A stretch of 64,000 nucleotides of DNA from the NCBI GenBank assembly GCA_051201675.1, contig CP179212.1:620001-684000 (forward strand). The letters are read 5' to 3'. Shown piece by piece: positions 34,456 to 42,296 of the stretch. Position numbers and translations under genes: made by a program. Source of the stretch: HTCC2207 sp002685195 (lineage in GTDB: Bacteria; Pseudomonadota; Gammaproteobacteria; Pseudomonadales; Porticoccaceae). How positions within the stretch are numbered: position 1 is the stretch's first letter; each line of letters starts with the position of its first letter. A model generated the notes under the pieces. That model made no database searches and was not told the DNA's origin. It saw only the letters and a program-made list of their open reading frames with translations.

Positions 34456-35354
34456 AAATATTGATTCTAGGCTGTGGTCGAATGGGCTTGTCCCATCTGT
34501 TGCAATTGAGTAGTTTACAGAGCGACGTAGATACTGAATTCCATATTGTGGACCCGTCTATTTTGAGCCGAGCCATGGCGTACTTTTTTCTCAAACAGAG
34601 AAAATTAAGATTTATCTCACGGTCTCACGCTATGAAATTACCACCCGACTCCTATGATTTTGCTGTTGATGCTTCTCCGCCATTTGAACGTGTAGAAAAT
34701 ATAAGTTTATTAACAAGGCTGGCTGGTTACTCGCTAATAGAGAAGCCGGTCACAACTGGCCTAGACTCATCTAAAGCGATGAGTGGCTACGTTCTTCAAC
34801 ACGGACCTCTTATTGATAAGTTGCTAAATGAGGTTCATGGTGCTTGCGACCCTGTGGACATGGTCATCGCGAAAGTTAAAACAAATCTAACCTTTGATGG
34901 CGAAGGCTGGCGATCTGGTGGTCATCGTGCTGTCGTAAGTGAATTTATGGGGCACTTGCTGTCCGTATCTTTTTTATTGCGTGATCCACAAAGCAAGCCG
35001 GTTATTAAGCGTGTTTTTACTGGAGAGAGATCGGTAGCTGTTGAAGTATCGTTTGATGATTGGAGCTTAAATTGTTTATTTGAGTTCGGTGACAGCTCGG
35101 TTAGAAAAACATCTTATAACTGGGCTGTAACTCAATGTGATCGGAGTGTTGAGTATGACTGCTACGAAATAGTGGTGAACGATCGATCTTTGGGAAACAT
35201 AGCGTCTCAGGCAGCAACTGCTGATTTTTATCTCAGAGGTTTTGATTTTTCTAACCAAGCAGCTTGCCTGTTTCAGCGTAAGGGAGATCGTATGACACCT
35301 ATGGCCTTATCGATTTGTGAAGAGCTAGTTAGAGATGTGGAGTCGCGTTTATAA
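34452..35354 (+). CDS. Gfo/Idh/MocA-type NAD(P)-dependent oxidoreductase
   Basis: 300 residues. The N-terminal Rossmann motif is ILGCGRMGLSHLLQL; the family EKP motif occurs in YSLIEKPVTTGL, and the C-terminal part is beta-rich (about 125-290). In polysaccharide loci such enzymes oxidise or reduce nucleotide sugars. The usual downstream catalytic H in G-x-H-xxD is not clear here; GGHRAVVSEFMGHLL may hold it. It overlaps neighbours by 4 nt and 1 nt and is immediately followed by an uncharacterised protein with which it may act. Confidence 0.7.
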   Translation: MKILILGCGRMGLSHLLQLSSLQSDVDTEFHIVDPSILSRAMAYFFLKQRKLRFISRSHAMKLPPDSYDFAVDASPPFERVENISLLTRLAGYSLIEKPVTTGLDSSKAMSGYVLQHGPLIDKLLNEVHGACDPVDMVIAKVKTNLTFDGEGWRSGGHRAVVSEFMGHLLSVSFLLRDPQSKPVIKRVFTGERSVAVEVSFDDWSLNCLFEFGDSSVRKTSYNWAVTQCDRSVEYDCYEIVVNDRSLGNIASQAATADFYLRGFDFSNQAACLFQRKGDRMTPMALSICEELVRDVESRL

Positions 35355-36190
35355 TGAAAATAATAATTGGAGATAATCCATTTTTTGGTGTAACACATAG
35401 TGGCGCGGCACAAGCTCTGCAAAATGAATCAGAGCGGTTTGATTCGGCGCGTGCTGTTATTGCTGAGTTTGAAGGTCATGATGTCAAAGAATTGATGCTC
35501 ACAAGGCATCCTGCGGTGAATGATCTGCTGGATGGTTGTTGTATCAAAGATATCCATTTGGTTTCACCGTACCCTCATTTTTTTAATAGGCTAGTGGCGA
35601 GTGGGGGGTACCTTGCTATAGCAAAATATTTTTTACCCGCTATTTTTTCGCGACAATTAATATCCTGTTTAGGCTCTCTTTTATGCTTGAAACCTTATCG
35701 AGCAGCGTTCCGTATTTTGATATCTTCTGAATTAAAAAGCTTAGGTGCCCATGCGTTAAAGGTTAGATCAATATGCCTGCATAATATTTTTACTGATATG
35801 GCTCTGGCGGCCCAAAATAAAGCTCTTATTGATGGCTTCATAGATACTTGCAAAGCACACGGACTTCAGGCGGTGGTGATTACTCAAAACTTACCGGCGC
35901 TGTTAGAGTTGTTGGATCGGGACGATTTTGTCGCATGTGCCAGTATAAATAGGCTTGGATATATGACTAACCCTTCCCTAGATCGTGTGGAGCATGCGCT
36001 TAAAACCCTTAGATGTAAGCCTAAAATTTGGGCAATGCAAATTCTAGCTTCCGGTATAGACTCACCTAATGATGCTCTTGATTATCTAGCCCAACTTAAA
36101 GTAATTGATGGAGTTTTATATGCCACTTCCAAAGCAGAACGAGTCTCTCCTTTCGTTGCTGAAACATCGAAGTATTGTTCGAGGAACTGA
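35354..36190 (+). CDS. Uncharacterised TIM-barrel-like protein of the EPS operon
   Basis: 278 residues. It starts KIIIGDNPFFGVTHSGAAQAL; similar GDNxFFGVxH openings occur in uncharacterised proteins of polysaccharide and secondary-metabolite loci. Alternating strands and helices (ELMLTRHP, IHLVSPYPHFF, ALKVRSICLHN, LQAVVITQN, FVACASINRLGY, PKIWAMQILASG, IDGVLYATSK) suggest a beta/alpha barrel. I can name no reaction. Its start coincides with the previous stop and its 3' end overlaps the next coding region by 71 nt. This is the least understood enzyme-like gene in the operon. Confidence 0.65.
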   Translation: MKIIIGDNPFFGVTHSGAAQALQNESERFDSARAVIAEFEGHDVKELMLTRHPAVNDLLDGCCIKDIHLVSPYPHFFNRLVASGGYLAIAKYFLPAIFSRQLISCLGSLLCLKPYRAAFRILISSELKSLGAHALKVRSICLHNIFTDMALAAQNKALIDGFIDTCKAHGLQAVVITQNLPALLELLDRDDFVACASINRLGYMTNPSLDRVEHALKTLRCKPKIWAMQILASGIDSPNDALDYLAQLKVIDGVLYATSKAERVSPFVAETSKYCSRN

Positions 36191-36809
36191 TTTAGCTTCG
36201 TTGCGAGGACTAAGCGTCGTCTTCAACACTGAATCTATTTATTATTATAAGAACGATTCAAGATATAGGGAATACGTTCGCTCTGCGGAAAATATATTTT
36301 TAGATGGGTCAGCTCTCGTTTGGGTTGCCAGACTTTTTGGATATTCTATGAGCCGTTATCATGGACCTGACTTGCTGGACGATCTGGAGCGCCTGAGTCT
36401 GTTAGAGAGAGCTATAGTTGTTGGGGGAGGGCCGAGCAACAAATCATTGAAAGAACAGCATTCTATTGCGGAATGGGTACCCCTTCCTTTTTCAGATGAT
36501 ATAGCCTTTCTCACTCAGAAAGTTATTGAAGGCACAAGTTGCAAAGTTAATATTGTTATTGTTTCGCTAGGTCTTTTGAAACAGGAATTGGTGTGCGCGG
36601 GATTAGCAGGCATGGGTTTTGGGGGTACAGGGGCCCTATTTTTACCTTTGGGTGCCGCAATTGACTTTCGAACAGGGGCAAAAGTTAGGTCTGGTTATTT
36701 TTGGCAGAAGATAGGATTTGAGTGGCTCCCTCGCCTCATTCGCGAGCCACGGATGATGTATCGATTAGCTAGATCATTTAGGGCTTTATTTTATTTAAAA
36801 CGTTTATAA
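36120..36809 (+). CDS. WecG/TagA/CpsF-family glycosyltransferase (GT26)
   Basis: About 229 residues. GT26 hallmarks are VFNTESIYYYKND, the catalytic-region IFLDGSALVWVARLFG, RYHGPDLLDDL, and the C-terminal LPLGAAIDFRTGAKVRSGYF, EWLPRLIREP. Members add ManNAcA, ManNAc or glucose to the lipid-linked first sugar. TTG 36105 and ATG 36108 also open the frame, but ATG 36120 has GGAG at 36110-36113 with 6-nt spacing. The first 71 nt overlap the previous gene in another frame, an unusually long overlap. Confidence 0.87.
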   Translation: MPLPKQNESLLSLLKHRSIVRGTDLASLRGLSVVFNTESIYYYKNDSRYREYVRSAENIFLDGSALVWVARLFGYSMSRYHGPDLLDDLERLSLLERAIVVGGGPSNKSLKEQHSIAEWVPLPFSDDIAFLTQKVIEGTSCKVNIVIVSLGLLKQELVCAGLAGMGFGGTGALFLPLGAAIDFRTGAKVRSGYFWQKIGFEWLPRLIREPRMMYRLARSFRALFYLKRL

Positions 36810-36880
36810 ATGGAAGTGGTTTTGGCGGACAAAGTATTGTCTTGATAAAACGTTATTTTTTGAAATATCAAAGGTGAAAT

Positions 36881-37495
36881 ATGAAGTTAAATTTAGGTTG
36901 TGGTAACCAGGTCGTCGATGGGTGGATTAATGTGGACTACTTTTTGGGGGCGCGTTTGGTAAAGATCCCAGGGTTTTCGCTTTTTAATAGGGTCTTTCGG
37001 ATGTTCGATATGGAGTGGGATAAAAGGATTTTTCTGCATGATTTGACTAAACCTCTACCTTGGGGGGAGGGCGTGGCTTCCGGGATATACACTTCGCATA
37101 CCCTGGAACATTTAAACAAAGAGGATGGTAGGGCCCTTTTGAATGAAGCATACAGGGTTTTGAGTCCAGGTGGCATTTTAAGGATTATAGTGCCTGACTT
37201 AAACGTCGTTCTTGGTGACCTTCGAGAGGGTAAATTTACTGCAGATGAACTGATGTATCGTCTAGGAGTAAGGCTCAGCCAGCCCAAAGGATTTTTGGGC
37301 ATTATAAAAAAACTATCGGAGTACCCTCATCAGTGTATGTACGATAATAGCTCCATGGTAAATGTGCTAGAGGCCATCGGATTTGAGGTAAGCTTAAAAA
37401 AGGGATTCGAATCCGCTATAGAGGATATTGATAAAATTGAAATCGAGGGGCGTGTCGTAGATGCAGTTATCGTCGAAGCTGTAAAGCCTCATTAA
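36881..37495 (+). CDS. Class I SAM-dependent methyltransferase
   Basis: 204 residues with MKLNLGCGNQVVDGWINVD (motif I, SAM binding), the post-motif HTLEHLNKEDGRALLNEAYRVLSPGGILRIIVPD, and a helical insert before the C-terminal strands. This type often methylates sugars in surface polysaccharides. AAAGGTGAA precedes the ATG. It is separated from the GT26 gene by 71 bp and likely still in the operon. Substrate unknown. Confidence 0.82.
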   Translation: MKLNLGCGNQVVDGWINVDYFLGARLVKIPGFSLFNRVFRMFDMEWDKRIFLHDLTKPLPWGEGVASGIYTSHTLEHLNKEDGRALLNEAYRVLSPGGILRIIVPDLNVVLGDLREGKFTADELMYRLGVRLSQPKGFLGIIKKLSEYPHQCMYDNSSMVNVLEAIGFEVSLKKGFESAIEDIDKIEIEGRVVDAVIVEAVKPH

Positions 37496-37601
37496 CTCTG
37501 TACGGCATCAAATAACAGTTCGCCAAGGCTAAGAATAGCTGTGCTCTGGTGGTCATGTGCTCTGTTAATGCAATGCGAAACATTGAAAACACTAAACAAG
37601 A

Positions 37602-37745
37602 TTGGAGATCGAAGAGAGCTATCAATGGATAGATGAATTTGAGTCTCCACATTCAGTTCGAGACACTTCTGCTGGAGTCAGACTACTCGAACTAAAGGAA
37701 ATAGATTTGATGTTAGTGAAATTTAAGGAGATGATATTAGTATGA
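37602..37745 (+). other. Possible 47-codon frame coupled to gmd
   Basis: A TTG-initiated frame (LEIEESYQWIDEFESP ... KFKEMILV) ends in TGA overlapping the gmd ATG (ATGA). No good ribosome-binding site precedes it. It may be a small coupled gene or the relic of a displaced C-terminus. Speculative. Confidence 0.2.
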
Positions 37746-38806
37746 AAAAAGCTTTAATCACAGGTATTACTGGTCAAGATGGTTCTTATCTTGCTGAATT
37801 TCTCCTAGAAAAGGGGTACGAAGTACATGGAATCAAAAGACGATCATCCTCTCTGAATACCCAGAGGATAGATCATATTTATGAAGATCCTCATTCGTCG
37901 CATGTTCGTTTGAAGCTTCACTACGGAGACATGACCGACTCTGCCAACATGTTGAGCTTGGTGTCAAAAATAAAACCGGATGAAATCTATAATTTAGCCG
38001 CCCAAAGTCATGTGGCTGTCAGTTTTGAGATGCCTGAATATACAGCAAATGTTGATGGTCTTGGTACCTTGAGAATTTTAGAGGCAATTAGATCTGCAGG
38101 GCTAGAGAAGACATGTAGGTTTTACCAGGCTTCAACTTCAGAACTATACGGTTTAGTCCAAGAGGTTCCTCAAAACGAAAAAACACCGTTTTACCCAAGA
38201 AGTCCGTATGCATGTGCAAAAATATACTCCTACTGGATAACCATCAATTATCGAGAAGCCTATGGTATCTATGCATGCAACGGGATATTGTTCAACCATG
38301 AGAGCCCTCGTCGGGGAGAAACTTTTGTGACTCGAAAGATTACCCGTGCCGTTGCTAATATTGCGCTCGGAAAAGAAGACTGTCTTTATCTCGGCAATCT
38401 AGATTCTCTAAGAGATTGGGGTCACGCGAGAGATTATATTGAAATGCAATGGCTCATGCTTCAACAGGATACGCCGCGCGATTTTGTTATAGCAACTGGT
38501 CGCCAGATTTCCGTTAGAGAGTTTGTTCGCCTCTCATTCGCGTCATTGGGAGTGGAGCTCGAATTTATTGGTCGGGGTGTTAAAGAAATTGCTGTCGTGA
38601 AAGAGACTACATCCGATTCGGACTACCATTTTAAGGTCGGAGCCACGGTAGTCAAGGTTGATGAAAGGTACTATCGTCCGACGGAAGTCGAGTCATTACT
38701 GGGAGATGCAAGTTCTGCCGAGGCCGTGCTTGGCTGGATTCCAAAAACCTCTGTCGAGGATCTGTGTACGGAAATGGTAGCCTCGGACTTGAAGGCTGTA
38801 AAGTAA
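37742..38806 (+). CDS. gmd: GDP-mannose 4,6-dehydratase
   Basis: Converts GDP-D-mannose to GDP-4-keto-6-deoxymannose, the first step to GDP-fucose. 354 residues. Motifs: GITGQDGSYLAEFLLEKGYEVHGIKRRSSS (NADP-binding), YNLAAQSHVAVSFEMPEYT, STSELYG, SPYACAK (YxxxK), FNHESPRRGETFVTRKI and DWGHARDYIEMQW. It has AAGGAG upstream at good spacing. It starts the fucose sub-cluster with the epimerase-like cupin, an SDR and fcl. Confidence 0.96.
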   Translation: MKKALITGITGQDGSYLAEFLLEKGYEVHGIKRRSSSLNTQRIDHIYEDPHSSHVRLKLHYGDMTDSANMLSLVSKIKPDEIYNLAAQSHVAVSFEMPEYTANVDGLGTLRILEAIRSAGLEKTCRFYQASTSELYGLVQEVPQNEKTPFYPRSPYACAKIYSYWITINYREAYGIYACNGILFNHESPRRGETFVTRKITRAVANIALGKEDCLYLGNLDSLRDWGHARDYIEMQWLMLQQDTPRDFVIATGRQISVREFVRLSFASLGVELEFIGRGVKEIAVVKETTSDSDYHFKVGATVVKVDERYYRPTEVESLLGDASSAEAVLGWIPKTSVEDLCTEMVASDLKAVK

Positions 38807-38835
38807 AGATATACTTCTTAGAAGGGAGAATCTGA

Positions 38836-39288
38836 ATGACCGATATAATCCAAGATTCCATTTTTGAATGTGAGATTACTGGACTAAAAGTAATAAGGCC
38901 CGATATAAACTTAAGTACTGTAAGGGACGGGCGTGGTTTTATCAGTACATATTTTCCGGAAGAAAGTATTAAAGAGTTTAATATAGTCTACTTTCATGCG
39001 GGTATGGTCAGAGGCATGCACTATCATCCACATTTTGTTGAGTATTCGCTGGTTTCTGGAGGTGAAGGAGTTTTTGTATACCGAACGTGTGCTGATGATC
39101 CAGCCACAGAAAAAAGTCTACTTTTATCGAAAGGGATGTGCCTTCGGACGCCAAAAGGAGTTGTCCATACTATTTACTCAATCACTGAATTAACAGTCGT
39201 TGCCTCCTTGTCCAATCGATGGGATGACAGTGATCCCCCCATTGTTCAGGTTGGTGAAGTTCCTAAGCCGGTGAATGTGAATGACTAA
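38836..39288 (+). CDS. RmlC/WxcM-like cupin protein
   Basis: 150 residues, single cupin barrel. The core is FVVYF-like NIVYFHAGMVRGMHYHPHFVEYSLVSGGEGVFVYR, with histidines HYHPH placed as in dTDP-4-keto sugar 3,5- or 3,4-isomerases, and GMCLRTPKGVVHTIYS. Between gmd and fcl it might epimerise or isomerise a 4-keto-6-deoxy sugar, giving a variant of the GDP-fucose route, but the substrate is not determined. AAGGGAG precedes the start. It overlaps the next gene by 8 nt. Confidence 0.72.
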   Translation: MTDIIQDSIFECEITGLKVIRPDINLSTVRDGRGFISTYFPEESIKEFNIVYFHAGMVRGMHYHPHFVEYSLVSGGEGVFVYRTCADDPATEKSLLLSKGMCLRTPKGVVHTIYSITELTVVASLSNRWDDSDPPIVQVGEVPKPVNVND

Positions 39289-39991
39289 AGTTATTGCTGT
39301 TATTGGTGCCAATGGGTTTGTAGGAAAAGTGATGTGTGAAGCTGCTCGACAGCATGGTTTTTCTGTAGTTGAGGTAACACGAGAGAATTATGAATTTGCA
39401 TGTAGCGACCAAGTAGTTAACTACGTAGTTAATTGTGCAATGCCGTCTGGACGGTTTTGGGCTAAAAAAAATAGCGCATCGGATTTTACGGAGACCGTTG
39501 GAAAAACTTCAAATATTATCTCAGATTTTCCTGACTCTAAAATTATTCAAATAAGCTCTATCTCTGCTCGAGTGCAACTCGATAGTATATATGGAAGACA
39601 TAAGCTTGCTGCTGAGGCGCTTTTAGATCCAGATGAACATTTAGTGATTCGATTGGGGCCTTTATATCATGGGTCAATGACAAAAGGCGGCTTGATTGAT
39701 ATTGTTAATAACAGGAGAGTATTTCTGTCAGGTAAAACCAAATATGCCTTTACTCCTGTTGATTGGGTGTGTGATTCGATCTTAAAGCATATTGATCTTT
39801 GTGGTGTCATGGAGCTAGGTTCCAAAGGGTATGTGGTGCTCGAAGATTTAGCCAATAGTCTAAATTCTACATCTGAATTTGATGGCATCTGCGACGATCA
39901 GATTTTTCCTGATGGCCCTGATGATCGTCCATCTGCTGGAAATGTAATTGCTTTTGCGTGTAAAAAATGGGGCATAAAAATTGATGAATAA
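39281..39991 (+). CDS. NAD-dependent epimerase/dehydratase-like SDR, short
   Basis: 236 residues. The N-terminus VIAVIGANGFVGKVMCEAA is a Rossmann nucleotide loop; ISSISARVQLDSIYGRHKLAAE contains the Ser and YxxxK catalytic residues. It is about 70 residues shorter than standard extended SDRs, the truncation lying in the substrate domain. It lies between the cupin gene and fcl with overlaps on both sides, so it is probably part of deoxy-sugar synthesis. Reaction unknown. Confidence 0.75.
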   Translation: MTKVIAVIGANGFVGKVMCEAARQHGFSVVEVTRENYEFACSDQVVNYVVNCAMPSGRFWAKKNSASDFTETVGKTSNIISDFPDSKIIQISSISARVQLDSIYGRHKLAAEALLDPDEHLVIRLGPLYHGSMTKGGLIDIVNNRRVFLSGKTKYAFTPVDWVCDSILKHIDLCGVMELGSKGYVVLEDLANSLNSTSEFDGICDDQIFPDGPDDRPSAGNVIAFACKKWGIKIDE

Positions 39992-40931
39992 AATATTTAG
40001 TCATGAAAATAAAAAAGTGTATGTTGCTGGTCATAAAGGCCTTGCCGGCTCAGCGATAACAAGACGTTTGTCTGGTTATGATTGTGAGTTACTAACTGCA
40101 AGTCATGCGGACCTCGACTTAACTCAGCAGGCTGATGTCAATGATTGGTTCAGTGAAAATACTCCAGATGTTGTTTATTTGGCTGCGGCGACAGCCGGAG
40201 GTATACATGCCAATTATGAGCGACCTGCGGAGTTTATTTTTAACAACTTAGCTATACAGAATAATGTAATTGATGCAGCCTACAGACACGGAGTAAAGAA
40301 GCTATGTTTTTTGGGGTCTTCCTGTATTTATCCCAGGTTGGCTCCTCAGCCGATGCGGGAGGACTCTCTGTTGGCAGGCTCACTAGATAAGCATAATATT
40401 TGGTATGCCGTTGCTAAAATTGCTGGACTTATGCTAGTCGATGGTTATAGCAAACAATATGGATGTGATTTTATTTCCGTCATGCCGGCCAATATATATG
40501 GTCCAGGAGATAAGTATACTGAAGAAAATAGCCATGTAGTTGCTGCACTCATACGCAGATTTCATGAAGCGAAGTTAACAAAAAAATCTTGTGTAGAAAT
40601 TTGGGGCACAGGGAAGGCTATGCGTGAATTTTTACATTGCGACGATATGGCAGATGCCTGCGTTCATCTTATGGAGTGTTATAGTTCTCCGGATATCATT
40701 AACATAGGGACTGGGGTTGATATTTCAATCCACAATTTGGCGTATTTGATCAAGGATGTTGTCGGTTATGATGGGGAAGTTATATTTGATCCACAAAAAC
40801 CTGACGGTATGCCACGAAAAGTTGTTGATATTGGTGTTCTTAAAAAAACTGGTTGGTCAGCTCAAGTAGATCTTGCCGAGGGTCTCGCATCTACATACGA
40901 GTCTTTTTTAGAAACTATTGAGTTTCAATAA
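39981..40931 (+). CDS. fcl: GDP-L-fucose synthase
   Basis: Performs 3,5-epimerisation and 4-reduction of GDP-4-keto-6-deoxymannose to GDP-L-fucose. 316 residues with VYVAGHKGLAGSAITRRL, AAATAGGIHANYERPAEF, LGSSCIYPRLAPQPMRE, WYAVAKIAGL (YxxxK), MPANIYGPGDKY, and GTGKAMREFLHCDDMADA. All are standard WcaG/Fcl motifs. It overlaps the SDR gene by 11 nt. It is the last recognisable gene of the EPS locus; an AT-rich stretch and a broken integrase follow. Confidence 0.95.
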   Translation: MMNKIFSHENKKVYVAGHKGLAGSAITRRLSGYDCELLTASHADLDLTQQADVNDWFSENTPDVVYLAAATAGGIHANYERPAEFIFNNLAIQNNVIDAAYRHGVKKLCFLGSSCIYPRLAPQPMREDSLLAGSLDKHNIWYAVAKIAGLMLVDGYSKQYGCDFISVMPANIYGPGDKYTEENSHVVAALIRRFHEAKLTKKSCVEIWGTGKAMREFLHCDDMADACVHLMECYSSPDIINIGTGVDISIHNLAYLIKDVVGYDGEVIFDPQKPDGMPRKVVDIGVLKKTGWSAQVDLAEGLASTYESFLETIEFQ

Positions 40932-41039
40932 AAGTGCTATATTTTTTCTCAAAATTATTTTACCGCCTCTGTAAGTAAGGTTCCCTTAGTATCTATTGCT
41001 CGGTGTATTGTTAGTCCTCAGAAAAAATAGAAGGATTAA

Positions 41040-41072
41040 ATGAAAAATGAACTAGTGTATGCAATTTCTTAA
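41040..41072 (+). other. Ten-codon frame with ribosome-binding site at the island edge
   Basis: GAAGGATTAA-ATG is followed by MKNELVYAIS and a stop. It overlaps the 3' end of the integrase relic on the other strand. It may be the 5' remnant of a gene cut off when the island inserted, or chance. Confidence 0.2.
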
Positions 41073-41913
41073 ATACTTCATGGCAGTAGAATTTGTTTGC
41101 CATCCCCCTCTAAGCATAATCTTCTCTAAAGGTTCACCTTGCTCTAACAGATCAAGAGCTGCTCCTACCCTAAATGAGTGACCGCTGAGTGTTTGCTCAT
41201 CGGAGTTCATTTCCAGATCCTTTTGCAGTGTTTTTAATATCGTGCTTATACTTGCTGGATGTAGGTTGTCTCCAAAATGCGCATGCCTATTAACTGATCT
41301 CAAAATATAGCCGGCATCGCTGGTCATACTCCTCCATTTTTGTAATAAGTCGAAGAGTTGTTGGCTGATTGGTAGTATTTTTCCAGCCCCGAATTGATCC
41401 GTCTTTGAGAAGTTGAGTCTAATGGCCGGCTTTCCGTTCGGTGCTTGGCAGATGTCCTCAAACTTAAACGCGCAAAGCTCCGACCTACGTCGCATCGTTT
41501 CGTAGCCGAGTCTTAAGGACTTGATTTCTTAAACCCCTGAGACTGTTATCGCAGTTGCTAAGTAGCTGGTTGAGTAGTGGCTTGGTGAGTGGCGTAGCCT
41601 GCTGTTGTGCCGGGCCAATCTTTCTGTGCATTCGTTTTATGGCTAATATAACCTCTGGTTGCTTGGTGGGGTCGTGGTTTTTGGAGAGTTTGAGTACGGT
41701 GCCTAGGCTATTGATTCGTCGACGGATGGTGGCGCTTTTGTTGTTTTCACTAAGATAGTCGACATACATTGCCATGATATCTGCGGTGGCAGGTATGGGC
41801 ACTAGTCTGTTTTCAACGCACCAGGTTTGGTATTGGATAAAGTCTGATCTATAGGCCCTAATGGTATTTTTGGCAAATGCACCATCAAACTTGGCGAATA
41901 TATCGTCAATCAT
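41052..41913 (-). pseudogene. Tyrosine recombinase/integrase broken by a single frameshift
   Basis: Two frames together make one integrase of about 287 residues. The N-terminal part (from ATG 41913, with AGAAGAG upstream) holds the SAM-like core-binding domain NTIRAYRSDFIQYQTWCVENRL. The C-terminal part holds the catalytic set: Arg in GYETMRRRSELCAF, Lys in FSKTDQFGAGK, HxxR in GHSFRVGAALDLL, GGW, and Tyr in AMKYLRNC. The frames join at about 41510-41517 (GTCTTAAG on the plus strand), where one extra base separates NQVL from RLGYETM. It is an inactivated gene, or a sequencing error at one base. Confidence 0.88.
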
Positions 41914-41951
41914 GTTACTCTTCTCTCTAAAGTTAATAAAAGACATTAATT

Positions 41952-41966
41952 GGTATTAAAAATACC
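41952..41966. promoter_or_regulatory. Palindrome between integrase and XRE gene
   Basis: GGTATT-AAA-AATACC, perfect 6-bp arms, 17 bp before the XRE start and 38 bp before the integrase start. A natural operator for the XRE regulator controlling both divergent genes. Confidence 0.5.
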
Positions 41967-41982
41967 GTAATAGATATTATAA

Positions 41983-42228
41983 ATGCTATCGTCAAGTCAA
42001 ATTAGAGCCGCACGCGCGCTTTTGGGGTGGAGTGGTACAGAGCTAGCTGAGAAGAGTGGAGTCGGAATTACCACTTTGCGCCGCTATGAGTTGCAGAAGG
42101 GAATCCCCTCGGCTAACACGAGTGTCCTGTTGATTTTAAAAGATACGCTAGAGCTAGCCGGCATTGAATTCACCGGCGATCCGTTGGTTAACCCTGGTGT
42201 GACCCTGCTTATTAGGCGCGGCGTCTAA
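41983..42228 (+). CDS. XRE-family helix-turn-helix regulator
   Basis: 81 residues. HTH about 6-40: IRAARALLGWSGTELAEKSGVGITTLRRYE, then the C-terminal IEFTGDPLVNPGVTLLIRR typical of small XRE regulators in mobile elements. It is transcribed divergently from the integrase with a palindrome in between, so it likely controls the element and itself. Confidence 0.85.
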   Translation: MLSSSQIRAARALLGWSGTELAEKSGVGITTLRRYELQKGIPSANTSVLLILKDTLELAGIEFTGDPLVNPGVTLLIRRGV

Positions 42229-42296
42229 GTTCTAACTACTTTACCTTTTAGCTTATCCTTTATAATGTCCACTTCGGTATTTATGTGGATGTTGCT

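Noticed and set aside
39281..39991. The short SDR as a truncated pseudogene
   Set aside because: It has intact nucleotide-binding and YxxxK motifs and overlaps both neighbours, so it looks like a functional short form.
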